Assembly (NCBI GenBank): GCA_963733085.1
Contig: CAVTBY010000010.1
Coordinates: 496,001-560,000 of the forward strand
Source of the DNA: Desertimonas sp963733085
GTDB lineage: Bacteria; Actinomycetota; Acidimicrobiia; Acidimicrobiales; Ilumatobacteraceae
DNA length: 64,000 nt
Direction of reading: 5' to 3'
The translations under genes and the position numbers were made by a program. This document shows positions 45,113 to 53,632 of the stretch, piece by piece. Numbering within the stretch: position 1 is the stretch's first letter; the number at the start of each line of letters is the position of its first letter. The notes beneath the pieces are model-generated. The model saw nothing but the letters and a program-made list of their open reading frames with translations, was not told where the DNA came from and searched no databases.

Positions 45113-46054
45113 CTAGCTGGCGGCGTTGAGTTCGGCGGCCAACCAGGCTCTTCCGACCTCGCACGAGCTGCGACATGGGCACCACCGGCATGCCGCGCTG
45201 GGTGTCCGCGTCGGCGTCCGGCTCTCGTAGCGCAACTCGATCATCCGCTCGACGCCATCGAGGGTCCGGCGCAGCGTCGAGCGCAGCAGGTCACTGGTGA
45301 CGTTCTCGGTCTCCGCCGCCGCCGAGTCCAGCGAGTAGGAGGCGAGCAACCGTGGCGGGACGTCGCGGACGAGCGTCTCGATGAGGGCGTAGAAGCGCAG
45401 ATCCTCGCGGTGGCGATGGAGCAGCCGCCCGGTCTTCAGGTCGACGATCACCTTGCGGCTCTCGACGCCGCGGGGCACCCCGAGGGTGAGGTCGATCCTG
45501 GCCCGCATCACGATCGGGCCGTTGATCGGATACTGCGCCGTCGACTCGGTGACCGGGCGCCACCGCGGATCGAGCGGCGGAAAGCATTCGAGGAACTTGG
45601 TGACGTGCTCGACCGCCCGACCGCGCAGGTCAGCGGCGTCTCCAGGCGACAAGGCCGCCAACCACTGTCCGAGGCCGCGATCGTCGTCGGCGAGTCGCTC
45701 GATCGCGTCGTCGACGACCGTGATCGGCACGATCTCGCCGCGCCAGTTGATCAGCAGTTGAATCGCCTTGTGGGCGACCTGGCCCCGCGCCTTGGCCGCC
45801 GACCACGAGAAGTCGTCCGGGGACATCCATTTCGCCTCACACGTGAAGACCTCTCCGAGGTCGTACTTGGTGACGACGACGAGCGGCGCGCCATCGGCTG
45901 GCGGGTCGGGGAGGCGGTCGGCGAGCTCGGCGAGCCCGTCACGGAAGTCGGTGCGTAGCTCGGCGACGACTGCCGGGTCGAAGACGACCGGCTCCCCGGT
46001 ACGCCCGAGCAGATCGAGCGTGCGCTGCTGCACGGGGGTAAGTGCGGACGACAC
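45113..46054 (-). CDS. PD-(D/E)XK nuclease superfamily protein (RecB-like)
   Basis: Encodes 313 residues from GTG 46054; other GTGs upstream in frame (46069, 46096) are possible. It has TCEAKWM, the core RKVIVDLKTGRLLHRHREDL (VDLKTG is the D...xK motif) and QLLINWRGEIVPITVV. The C-terminus (CRWCPCRSSCEVGRAWL) has four Cys that could hold an Fe-S cluster as in RecB/Cas4-like nucleases. Standalone proteins of this kind take part in DNA repair, but no partner helicase is present. Confidence 0.72.
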   Translation of the reverse strand: MSSALTPVQQRTLDLLGRTGEPVVFDPAVVAELRTDFRDGLAELADRLPDPPADGAPLVVVTKYDLGEVFTCEAKWMSPDDFSWSAAKARGQVAHKAIQLLINWRGEIVPITVVDDAIERLADDDRGLGQWLAALSPGDAADLRGRAVEHVTKFLECFPPLDPRWRPVTESTAQYPINGPIVMRARIDLTLGVPRGVESRKVIVDLKTGRLLHRHREDLRFYALIETLVRDVPPRLLASYSLDSAAAETENVTSDLLRSTLRRTLDGVERMIELRYESRTPTRTPSAACRWCPCRSSCEVGRAWLAAELNAAS

Positions 46055-46122
46055 TGATGTCGATCGTACGGACCGGGTGTCAGCCCCGTCGGCGACCCCC
46101 AACACGACCGAGCGACCGGGTG

Positions 46123-48201
46123 TCAGCGTGAAGGCGATTCCAACCCGACGTGACCGGCGAGGAACGAAAGGGCGTCGGCGAACTCGTCGGCGCGCTTCGA
46201 CACCGGCTTGCCGACGCCGTGACCGGCGCGACCCTCCTGGGAGAGCAGGATCGGCCGTTCGTCCTGGCACGATGACGTGGCCTGCAGGAGCGCGACCATC
46301 TTGCGGGCGTGCAGCGGGTCGACCCGAGAATCACCCTCCGCCGTCTGCACGAGCGTCGCCGGGTAGCACGTCCCGTCGACAACGTGGTGGTACGGGGAAT
46401 AGGCATGCAGCCAGGCGAACTCCTCGGCGATGTCGGGGTCCCCGTACTCCGACGTCCACAGCTTGGCGATGAGGAACTGGGGAAAGCGGACCATGTCGAG
46501 CAATGGGACCCCGCACAGCACCGCCCGGCACAGGTCCGGCCGCTGCGTCAACGCCACGCCGACGAGCAGTCCGCCGTTCGACCGTCCGGAGATCGCCAGG
46601 CGAGGGCGGCTGGTGAGGCCGGCGTCGACGAGGTGGTCGGCGGCGGCGTGGAAGTCGTCGAAGACGTTCTGCTTGTTACCTCGCGAGCCGGCGACGTGCC
46701 ACTCCTCGCCGTGCTCGTGCCCGCCGCGCAATCCGGCCACGGCATACAGCCCGCCCGCAGCGCACCACGCGGCGATCGCCGGTTGCCAGGTCGGGCTCAA
46801 GGTGATCGAGAATCCTCCGTAGCCGTTGAGGATCGTCGGCGTCTCCGCGTTCGGCGTGACATCGCCTCGATGAACGAGGAACAACCCGATCTCGGTGCCA
46901 TCGACGGACGGATAGCTGGACTGCTCGACGGTGAGCCCGCCGGTCAGCAGGTCGGCATCGGAATGCGCCCACGCCGGGGTCGCCGCCCCGTCCACGGGCA
47001 GCTTCCACAGCGACGTCGGCGCACGGTAGGAGTCGACCACGACGAAGACGTCGTCGAGTTCGCTGTCGGCGACGAGCCCTCCGTCGGCGACGGAGACCGC
47101 TTGGTCGAGGCCGACGACGGCGGGCAGCGGCCGACCGTCGGCATCGTGGCGGTGGACGGTGTCGACCGATCCAGCGCTGGAGGCGATCACCAACCCCCAA
47201 CGGGCGACGGCCAGCTCGGAGATCACGCCATCACCCTCAGCGACGATCGTCTCCCAACCGTCAGTGCCGCGGCCCAGCTCGTCGACGTCGAGGGTGACGC
47301 GCACGACCCGACCGCGGGGTGCGGCGAGGTTCGTGACCCCGACGATGGACCGACCGTCGGCGGCCGCCGCGAACGATGTGGTCGCGTCGACGCCGCTGAT
47401 CAGCGTGGTCCACCGGTCGGACTGACGGTCGAGCACGTGGACGTCCGTTCGCCGGTAGCCGACCTCGACCTGGACGACGAGCCAGCGCCCGTCCGGGGTG
47501 AGCACCACGTGCGGCCACGCCTGCGGGTCGGGCCGGTCGTCCCACACCACCGGGTCGTTGCGCCAGTCGGCACCGAGGCGGTGGTGATGGACCGTCCGGT
47601 TGTACTCGTCGCCATCCGGGTAGCGGGTGTAGAAGAAACCCGAGCCGTCCGCTACCCAGGCCACCGAGCACGCCCGCGTGTCCGGGATGCGGTCACCGTC
47701 GTCACCGGCCGGCGATCCGTCGGTGCCGGAGATGAGGTGCAGCACGGAGTGCTCGGTCCCTCCCTCGCTGATGCCGACGGCGACGACCGATCCGTCCTTC
47801 GACGGGTAGTACCAGTCGATGGCCGTCGTCGCGTCAGCACTGCCCGCCGCCGGATCGAGCAGGACGACCGCGCCGGCGGCGGGATCGGCGGTCGATCGGC
47901 GGACGAGCACCAGCTGCTCGGCGCCGGCAGGGCGCTCGTAGCAGAACAGGTGCCCACCGTGAAGGCTGGCGTGCTGGATGAGCGGCAACTCCATCAGGCT
48001 GACGAGCCGGCCGTGCCAGTCGGCGCGGGCGGGGACGTCGAGCACCGATCTTGTCAGCTCGTTCTGGGCGGCGACCCAGGCAGCGACCGCGGCGTCGTCG
48101 CCGTCCTCGAGCCAGCGGTAGGGGTCGGCGACAGGGGTTCCGTGGTGGATGTCGACGACGTCCTCACGCCGAGTCGGCGGGACAGAGGTCGACACGGTCA
48201 C
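46123..48201 (-). CDS. Prolyl oligopeptidase family serine peptidase (S9A)
   Basis: Encodes 692 residues from ATG 48201. The N-terminus (DIHHGTPVADPYRWLEDGDD) and the beta-propeller precede the catalytic domain with ILNGYGGFSITLSP, nucleophile Ser in SGRSNGGLLVG, Asp in GDSRVDPLHARKM and His in GRAGHGVGKP. No signal peptide is present, so it is probably cytoplasmic and cleaves proline-containing oligopeptides. Length is close to classic POP (about 700). It reads through without a shift. Confidence 0.93.
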   Translation of the reverse strand: MTVSTSVPPTRREDVVDIHHGTPVADPYRWLEDGDDAAVAAWVAAQNELTRSVLDVPARADWHGRLVSLMELPLIQHASLHGGHLFCYERPAGAEQLVLVRRSTADPAAGAVVLLDPAAGSADATTAIDWYYPSKDGSVVAVGISEGGTEHSVLHLISGTDGSPAGDDGDRIPDTRACSVAWVADGSGFFYTRYPDGDEYNRTVHHHRLGADWRNDPVVWDDRPDPQAWPHVVLTPDGRWLVVQVEVGYRRTDVHVLDRQSDRWTTLISGVDATTSFAAAADGRSIVGVTNLAAPRGRVVRVTLDVDELGRGTDGWETIVAEGDGVISELAVARWGLVIASSAGSVDTVHRHDADGRPLPAVVGLDQAVSVADGGLVADSELDDVFVVVDSYRAPTSLWKLPVDGAATPAWAHSDADLLTGGLTVEQSSYPSVDGTEIGLFLVHRGDVTPNAETPTILNGYGGFSITLSPTWQPAIAAWCAAGGLYAVAGLRGGHEHGEEWHVAGSRGNKQNVFDDFHAAADHLVDAGLTSRPRLAISGRSNGGLLVGVALTQRPDLCRAVLCGVPLLDMVRFPQFLIAKLWTSEYGDPDIAEEFAWLHAYSPYHHVVDGTCYPATLVQTAEGDSRVDPLHARKMVALLQATSSCQDERPILLSQEGRAGHGVGKPVSKRADEFADALSFLAGHVGLESPSR

Positions 48202-48227
48202 GGGCAGACCGATTCAGGCGTGAGCGT

Positions 48228-48314
48228 TCAGCCGCGGCCCATGTTCGGGCGCTTGCCGTGGTTGGCCTTCGAGCGCCGCATGCGCGCCTTCCTCTTCTTG
48301 GTCTTCTTCGACAT
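48228..48314 (-). CDS. Ribosomal protein bL37-type, 28 residues
   Basis: ATG 48314 opens MSKKTKKRKARMRRSKANHG, followed by KRPNMGRG and TGA at 48228. Actinobacterial large-subunit protein bL37 (about 24 residues, seen in the mycobacterial ribosome) is a highly basic peptide with the same KANHGKRPN core. It is far below the usual gene-calling length, so it is easily missed. It sits alone between the S9 peptidase and glutathione peroxidase genes. The identity rests on that short core plus the Lys/Arg content. Confidence 0.75.
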   Translation of the reverse strand: MSKKTKKRKARMRRSKANHGKRPNMGRG

Positions 48315-48337
48315 AGGTCGTCAGAGTGTACGGGCGG

Positions 48338-48820
48338 TCAGCCCAGTTCGGCCTCGATCGCGGCGACCAGGGCCGGGTCCTCGGGCTCGACCAGCGGCGA
48401 GAAGCGGGTGACCGCGCCGTCTTTGCCGACGAGGAACTTCTCGAAGTTCCAGCGGATGTCGCCGGCATGACCCTCGGCGTCGGCCACCTCGGTGAGCTCG
48501 GCGTAGATCGGATGCCTGCCGGGTCCGTTGACGTCGATCTTCTCCATCATCGGAAACGTCACGCCATAGGTGGTCGAGCAGAACGTCTGGATCTCCTCGG
48601 CCGTACCAGGTTCCTGCTCGCCGAACTGGTTGCACGGGAAGCCGACGACGTTGAAGCCCTGGTCGCCGTAGCGCTCCTGCAACGCCTCCAGGCCGGTGTA
48701 CTGCGGGGTGAGGCCGCAACGTGACGCGACGTTGACGATCAACGTCGGCGATCCGTCGAAGCGGGCGAGGCTCGACGGTTGACCACTGAGCGTGTTGACG
48801 GGGTGCTCGAAGATCGACAT
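48338..48820 (-). CDS. Glutathione peroxidase family protein (Cys type)
   Basis: Encodes 160 residues from ATG 48820. The peroxidatic Cys35 lies in NVASRCGLTPQY, with FPCNQFGEQEPG and the RWNFEKFLVGKDG motif completing the Cys-Gln-Trp site. The active residue is Cys and not selenocysteine, so it most likely works with thioredoxin as reductant. Its start is 25 bp from the divergent serine-hydrolase start. Confidence 0.94.
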   Translation of the reverse strand: MSIFEHPVNTLSGQPSSLARFDGSPTLIVNVASRCGLTPQYTGLEALQERYGDQGFNVVGFPCNQFGEQEPGTAEEIQTFCSTTYGVTFPMMEKIDVNGPGRHPIYAELTEVADAEGHAGDIRWNFEKFLVGKDGAVTRFSPLVEPEDPALVAAIEAELG

Positions 48821-48844
48821 GGGCACACAGGGTACGGTCGGGCG

Positions 48845-49987
48845 ATGGACATCAGCGGCACGTGTGATGACCGCCTGACCGCCGTCGGTGACGCCTTCGC
48901 CGGCAACTTCGACGCCGGCGAGCCGCTCGATGTCGGAGCATCGGTCGCCGTCACCATCGAAGGCGAGCTCGTCGTCGACCTTTGGGGGGGCACCGTGACG
49001 GGTGATGACGGAGTCGAACGGCCCTGGCAGAAGGACACGATCATCAACGTCTGGTCGACGACGAAGACCGTGTCGGCGCTGGCCTGTCTCGTGCTGGCCG
49101 ATCAGGGCGAGCTCGACCTGTATGCCCCGGTGTGCAAGTTCTGGCCGGAGTTCCGGGCGAACAACAAGGCGAACATCGAGGTCCGTCACGTGATGAGCCA
49201 CACCGCCGGCTTGCCGGGTTGGAGCGAGCCAATCACGGTCGAGACGCTGTACGACTGGGACCAGGCGACGTCCCTGTTGGCGGCCCAGGAGCCCTGGTGG
49301 GAGCCGGGAACGGCGTCGGGCTACCACGCCATCAGCCAGGGATTCCTCGAAGGCGAGCTGGTGCGGCGGGTGACCGGCCAGACGATCGGCGAGTTCGTCG
49401 CCACCGAGATCGCTGGGCCGCTCGGTGCCGACTTCCACATCGGCACCAGCGCCGATCACGACGATCGTGTGGCCCACGTGATCCCACCCAGCCACCCGTT
49501 CACGGTGGATGGAGCGGAGCTCGGATCGGTCGCGGCGCGGTTGGTCCGGTCGCTCCACCTCGAGGCATCGGAGGCCAACACGATCCCGTGGCGGCGGGCC
49601 GAGCTCCCCGCCTCGGGCGGCTTCGGCAACGCCCGTTCGGTCGCCATGATCCACGCCCCGATGGCCTGCGGAGGGGAGGCCAACGGCGTGCGGCTGCTGT
49701 CGCCAACGGGAGCCGACCCGGTGTTCGACGAGCAGATCTACGCCCAGGATCTCGTCTTGCCACTGAAGCTGCGCCACGGCATCGGCTTCGGACTGCCCAG
49801 CCCGGACATGCCGATCAGCCCCAACGCGCGGGCGTGCTACTGGGGAGGTTGGGGCGGATCGCTCGCCATCGTCGACCTCGACGCCCGGATGACGTTCGCC
49901 TACGTGATGAACAAGATGGGTGAGACCACGTCGGGAGACCTCCGCGCCGCCACCATCCTCTCCGCCCTCTACACCACGCTGGCCTGA
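48845..49987 (+). CDS. Serine hydrolase, beta-lactamase/EstB family
   Basis: Encodes 380 residues from ATG 48845. The nucleophile Ser71 and Lys74 lie in WSTTKTVSA (SxxK). A HVMSHTAGLPGW segment and SGYHAISQGFLEGELV with the Tyr follow, as in class C-like esterases. No signal peptide is visible, so this is more likely a cytoplasmic esterase or amidase than a resistance enzyme. It converges with the PHP-domain gene over a hairpin. Confidence 0.9.
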   Translation: MDISGTCDDRLTAVGDAFAGNFDAGEPLDVGASVAVTIEGELVVDLWGGTVTGDDGVERPWQKDTIINVWSTTKTVSALACLVLADQGELDLYAPVCKFWPEFRANNKANIEVRHVMSHTAGLPGWSEPITVETLYDWDQATSLLAAQEPWWEPGTASGYHAISQGFLEGELVRRVTGQTIGEFVATEIAGPLGADFHIGTSADHDDRVAHVIPPSHPFTVDGAELGSVAARLVRSLHLEASEANTIPWRRAELPASGGFGNARSVAMIHAPMACGGEANGVRLLSPTGADPVFDEQIYAQDLVLPLKLRHGIGFGLPSPDMPISPNARACYWGGWGGSLAIVDLDARMTFAYVMNKMGETTSGDLRAATILSALYTTLA

Positions 49988-49995
49988 CCTTCTGT

Positions 49996-50060
49996 CATTG
50001 GAGTATTTCCTGCTGATGGAGTGTCAGCTGCTGGCAAACCCGACAGCTGAGACTCCAATG
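49996..50060. terminator. Two-stem hairpin between convergent genes
   Basis: Outer arms CATTGGAGT (49996-50004) and ACTCCAATG (50052-50060) enclose inner arms TCAGCTG (50024-50030) and CAGCTGA (50044-50050). It lies between the ends of the serine-hydrolase gene (rightward) and the PHP gene (leftward), so a shared bidirectional terminator is the likely role. No T-run follows on either strand. Confidence 0.55.
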
Positions 50061-50067
50061 GAGGGTG

Positions 50068-51090
50068 TCAGCCCTCGCCGCGACACCAAGCGATGAGGTC
50101 GGCGGCGCAGCGGGTGTTGATGATCCGCTCGATCGGGACGTCGACCTTGGCGGCCCGGTCGCAGCCGTGCGGCTGCCACTCGAGCTGACCGGTGGCGTGG
50201 GCGTCGCTGTCGATGGAGAACCAGCAGCCGGCGGCGATCGCCCGTTCGAGCAACTCGAACGGCGGGTCGAGACGTTCCGGTCGCGAGTTGATCTCTACCG
50301 CCGTGCCCGACTCGACGCACGCCGCGAAGACCGCATCGGCATCGAATTCCGACGGCGGCCGCCTGCCGATCATGCGCCCGGTGCAGTGGCCGAGGATGTC
50401 GACGTGGGGAGACTGCACGGCGGCGATCATCCGCGGGGTCATCTCCTTGCGATCCATGCGCAGCTTCGAATGCACGCTGGCGACGACGACGTCGAGGTGG
50501 GCGAGCAGGTCGTCGTCGAGATCGAGCGAGCCGTCGAGGTTGATGTCGACCTCCATGCCGTGGAGGATGCGGAACGGGGCGAGCTCCTCGTTGAGCACGG
50601 CGACGACGCCGATCTGCTGGATCAACCGCTCGCGATCGAGCCCGTGGGCGATGGTCAAGCGGGCCGAGTGATCGGTCAGCACGATGTACTCGTGGCCGAG
50701 GGCGATCGCCGCTGCGGCCATCGCCTCGATCGTCGCTCCCCCGTCGCTCCACGTCGAGTGGGTGTGGCAGTCGCCGCGTAGGGCGTCGCGGTAGCGCTGG
50801 CCCTCCGGCGTGATCGAGACGACCGTCTCGGCGGCGAGCTTGACGAGGTATGCCGGCTCACCGTCCCCGCCGTTCAGGGCCTCGCCGATCAGCCTCGCCG
50901 TCGCCGGCCCGATGCCCGACAGCTCGGTGAGCGTTCCCGCCGCGGCCCGCTCCTCGACCTCCTCGGGTGGCAGCTCGCGGATGACCTCGCGGGCGCGCAC
51001 GAACGCCTTCGCCTTGAAGCCCGTCTCGTGGGCCCGGTCGAGGTAGTGGATGGCTCGGTCGAGTGCTTCCAACGGGGTCACCGGAGCCAC
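50068..51090 (-). CDS. PHP domain phosphoesterase with HhH region (PolX C-terminus-like)
   Basis: Encodes 340 residues from GTG 51090 (GTG 51081 also fits); this start leaves 31 bp to the divergent ychF gene. A helix-hairpin-helix part (LTELSGIGPATARLIGEAL) comes first, then the PHP domain with GDCHTHSTWSDG, LTDHSARL, GMEVDIN, ASVHSKLRMD, GHCTGR and SDAHATGQL, which supply the metal-binding His and Asp. It resembles the C-terminal half of bacterial PolX without the polymerase domain, so a phosphoesterase or repair role is plausible. Confidence 0.9.
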   Translation of the reverse strand: MAPVTPLEALDRAIHYLDRAHETGFKAKAFVRAREVIRELPPEEVEERAAAGTLTELSGIGPATARLIGEALNGGDGEPAYLVKLAAETVVSITPEGQRYRDALRGDCHTHSTWSDGGATIEAMAAAAIALGHEYIVLTDHSARLTIAHGLDRERLIQQIGVVAVLNEELAPFRILHGMEVDINLDGSLDLDDDLLAHLDVVVASVHSKLRMDRKEMTPRMIAAVQSPHVDILGHCTGRMIGRRPPSEFDADAVFAACVESGTAVEINSRPERLDPPFELLERAIAAGCWFSIDSDAHATGQLEWQPHGCDRAAKVDVPIERIINTRCAADLIAWCRGEG

Positions 51091-51121
51091 GGTACCGAGC
51101 GGCGTTAACCTCGACCGCCTC

Positions 51122-52210
51122 ATGGAACGCTTCGGCCTCGTCGGCCTGCCCAACGCCGGCAAGAGCTCGCTGTACAACGCCCTCACAGGTGGTGGGGCGC
51201 TCGCCGCGCCCTACGCCTTCGCCACCAAGGACCCCAACATCGGCGTCGCCAAGGTCCCCGACGAACGCCTCGACCGCCTCGCCGAGATGTCGAAGAGTCG
51301 CAATGTCGTCCATGCCGCCGTGCAGGTCGTCGACATCGGCGGCCTCGTCGAGGGGGCGAGCAAGGGTGAAGGGCTGGGCAACCGCTTCCTCGCCAACATC
51401 CGCGAGGTCGACGCCGTCGTGTTCGTGCTGCGGGCATTCGCCGACGACGACGTCCCGGGCTCGCCCGATCCGCTCGAGCATCTGCGGGTCGTCGAGCTGG
51501 AGCTCGCCCTCGCCGACCTGGAGACGGTCGAGAAGCGCCTCGCCCAGGTCGAACGGCAGTCCAAGCTCGACCGCTCGCTCGGCGATGAGCTCGCCGTCCT
51601 GCGGATCGCCAACGAAGCCCTAGGCGACGGGCGGCCCCTGTATCGGGCGGGCCTCAGCGCCGAGCAACGCGACCTGCTGGCGCCTCACTTCCTGCTCACG
51701 GCCAGACGTGTGCTCGCCATTGTCAACGTCGGCGAGGACGAGCTCGACACCATCCCCGACGCCGAGCGCTTGGTCGCCGCGGAGTTCAACGACGCCGGCG
51801 ACAACGTCGAAGTGATTGGCATGTGCGTCCAGCTCGAGGCCGAGGCGGCGACGATCGTCGACCCCGACGAGCGGGCGGAGATGCTCGAAGGGTTCGGACT
51901 CGGCGAAGGCGCCCTGTTCCGCACGGTGCGCAGCGCCTACCACCTTCTCGGACTGCGCACGTTCCTTACGACGGGCGACAAGGAGTCGCGGGCCTGGACG
52001 TTCTACGAGGGCTCCACGGCGCCGCAATGCGCCGGGCGGATCCACACGGACTTCCAGCGCGGGTTCATCCGCGCCGAGGTGATCCGCTGGGACGAACTGC
52101 TCGGCATCGGCAGCTGGACGAAGGCCAAAGAGCTCGGCAAGATCCGCTTGGAGGGCAAGGACTACGTCGTCGACGACGGCGACGTCATCGAGTTCCGCTT
52201 CAACGTCTAG
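51122..52210 (+). CDS. ychF: Redox-regulated ATPase YchF
   Basis: Encodes 362 residues from ATG 51122. G1 is GLPNAGKSSLYNAL (8-21), G3 is VDIGGLVEGASKGEGLGN, and the TGS domain closes the C-terminus (RIHTDFQRGFIRAEVI, then DYVVDDGDVIEFRF). YchF (OLA1) belongs to the Obg group but prefers ATP; it binds ribosomes and is linked to oxidative stress. It is core to nearly all bacteria and intact here. A hairpin repeat sits 11 bp after its stop. Confidence 0.97.
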   Translation: MERFGLVGLPNAGKSSLYNALTGGGALAAPYAFATKDPNIGVAKVPDERLDRLAEMSKSRNVVHAAVQVVDIGGLVEGASKGEGLGNRFLANIREVDAVVFVLRAFADDDVPGSPDPLEHLRVVELELALADLETVEKRLAQVERQSKLDRSLGDELAVLRIANEALGDGRPLYRAGLSAEQRDLLAPHFLLTARRVLAIVNVGEDELDTIPDAERLVAAEFNDAGDNVEVIGMCVQLEAEAATIVDPDERAEMLEGFGLGEGALFRTVRSAYHLLGLRTFLTTGDKESRAWTFYEGSTAPQCAGRIHTDFQRGFIRAEVIRWDELLGIGSWTKAKELGKIRLEGKDYVVDDGDVIEFRFNV

Positions 52211-52221
52211 ACCTCTCCGCC

Positions 52222-52271
52222 GACCGATGGGTGTGTAGGGGACGGAACGGTCCCCAGAACACCCATCGGTC
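52222..52271. repeat. 22-bp-stem hairpin repeat, copy 2
   Basis: Arms at 52222-52243 and 52250-52271 pair except for a 3-base internal mismatch, with the loop GGAACG. The left arm keeps CGATGGGTGTGTAGGGGAC, shared with 21937-21986. It lies between the convergent ychF and ferredoxin-reductase genes and may act as a terminator. Confidence 0.75.
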
Positions 52272-52280
52272 GCTGCGGAC

Positions 52281-53507
52281 TCAAGTGCCGGCGAGTTCGG
52301 CGAGTGGGACGTCGGGGTCGGCGAGGCGACTCGCGTCGATCGTCGCACCGCCGGTGATGATCGCCTTGAGATCGTCGACAACGTCCCACACGTTGACGTT
52401 CATCGCCGCCGTGACCGCCCCGGCGCGCTGCCAGAAGGCGATGAACTCGCGATCGGCGGCACTCCCCCGAATCGTCACTGCATCATCAGGTTCGGCATAG
52501 CCGACGTACTCCATTCCGAGGTCGTATTGGTCGGAGAAGAAGTACGGCAACCGGTCATACACCTCGCTACCACCCGCGGCGTTGCTGCCGGCGGTGGCAC
52601 CCTGGTTGAGGGCGTTGGCCCAGTGCTCGACGCGCAGGCGACGTTGGAAGTGGGGATGCCAGGCCGCGGCGATGTCGCCGGCGGCGAACACGTTGCCAGC
52701 ACTGGACCGCAGCTGCTCGTCCACGACGACGCCGTTGTCGACGTCGAGGCCGGCCGTGGCGGCGAGCTCGACGCGGGGCGTGACGCCGATTCCGACGACG
52801 ACGAGGTCGGCGTCCTCGACGTCGCCGTTGTCCAACACGACCTGCTCGACCACCGTGCCGCCGCGTAGCTCGGCAACGCCGGTTCCCATCCGCAGCTGGG
52901 CGCCGTGGTCGGCGTGCAGCTGGGCGAACACGCCACCGACCTCGTCGCCGAGAACGCGCTGCAACGGCACCGGCAAAGGGTCGATGATGACGACATCGGC
53001 GCCCATCTGCCGAGCCGACGCGGCGACCTCTGACCCGATCCAGCCGGCGCCGATGACGGCCACCCGACGAGCGGCCCGGATCCCCTCGGCCAGCCGCAGG
53101 GAGTCGTCGAGCGTGCGGAGGTAGTGCACGCCGGCTAGGTCGGCTCCCGGGATGTTGAGCCGACGAGGCGCCGCTCCGGTCGCCAGCACGACAGTCGTGA
53201 AAGGCACCGATTCGCCACCGTCGAGCCGAATCTCGTTCCCGTCGAGATCGAGCGCCTCCACGGTCCGGCTGCTCAGCAACTCGATCCCGTGGGACTCGTA
53301 GAAGTCGGCGTCGTGCACCCGCGCCGACTCCGGTGCGGCCTCGCCACGGAGCACGGCCTTGGACAACGGCGGCCGCTCGTACGGCGGCGCGGGCTCGTCA
53401 CCGACGAGGACGACTCGCCCGTCGAAGCCGTTCTCGCGGGCGCTTTCCGCCGCCTTGGCGCCGGCGAGGCTCGCTCCGACGACGACGAGGGTGCGATCGG
53501 TGGGCAT
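52281..53507 (-). CDS. FAD-dependent oxidoreductase, ferredoxin reductase-like
   Basis: Encodes 408 residues from ATG 53507. FAD motif VVVGASLAGAKAAESAR (8-24), YERPPLSKAVLRGE, NAD motif VAVIGAGWIGSEVA and the TPRVELAATAGLDVDNGVVV DEQLRSS segment with NVFAAGDIA match the reductase family that supplies electrons to P450 or Rieske oxygenases through a ferredoxin; the Reductase_C end (FSDQYDLGMEYVGYAEPDD) is present. The oxygenase partner is not in this window. Confidence 0.93.
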   Translation of the reverse strand: MPTDRTLVVVGASLAGAKAAESARENGFDGRVVLVGDEPAPPYERPPLSKAVLRGEAAPESARVHDADFYESHGIELLSSRTVEALDLDGNEIRLDGGESVPFTTVVLATGAAPRRLNIPGADLAGVHYLRTLDDSLRLAEGIRAARRVAVIGAGWIGSEVAASARQMGADVVIIDPLPVPLQRVLGDEVGGVFAQLHADHGAQLRMGTGVAELRGGTVVEQVVLDNGDVEDADLVVVGIGVTPRVELAATAGLDVDNGVVVDEQLRSSAGNVFAAGDIAAAWHPHFQRRLRVEHWANALNQGATAGSNAAGGSEVYDRLPYFFSDQYDLGMEYVGYAEPDDAVTIRGSAADREFIAFWQRAGAVTAAMNVNVWDVVDDLKAIITGGATIDASRLADPDVPLAELAGT

Positions 53508-53632
53508 CGCCGAAGATTAGGCGGCGGCCGGCCCGCTGAACCTCGCCGGACAGACGTCCCTCGCGCGGGGGACCGGTGGATTGGCTCTGTGGGGGGATGA
53601 GTAGTCGGTGACCGATCCGTACGGTCGGAGTC

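Noticed and set aside
46309..48411. 700-codon open frame on the + strand across the S9 peptidase gene
   Set aside because: Entirely antisense to the peptidase with intact triad, and composed of Arg/Asp/Gly-rich filler without any domain.
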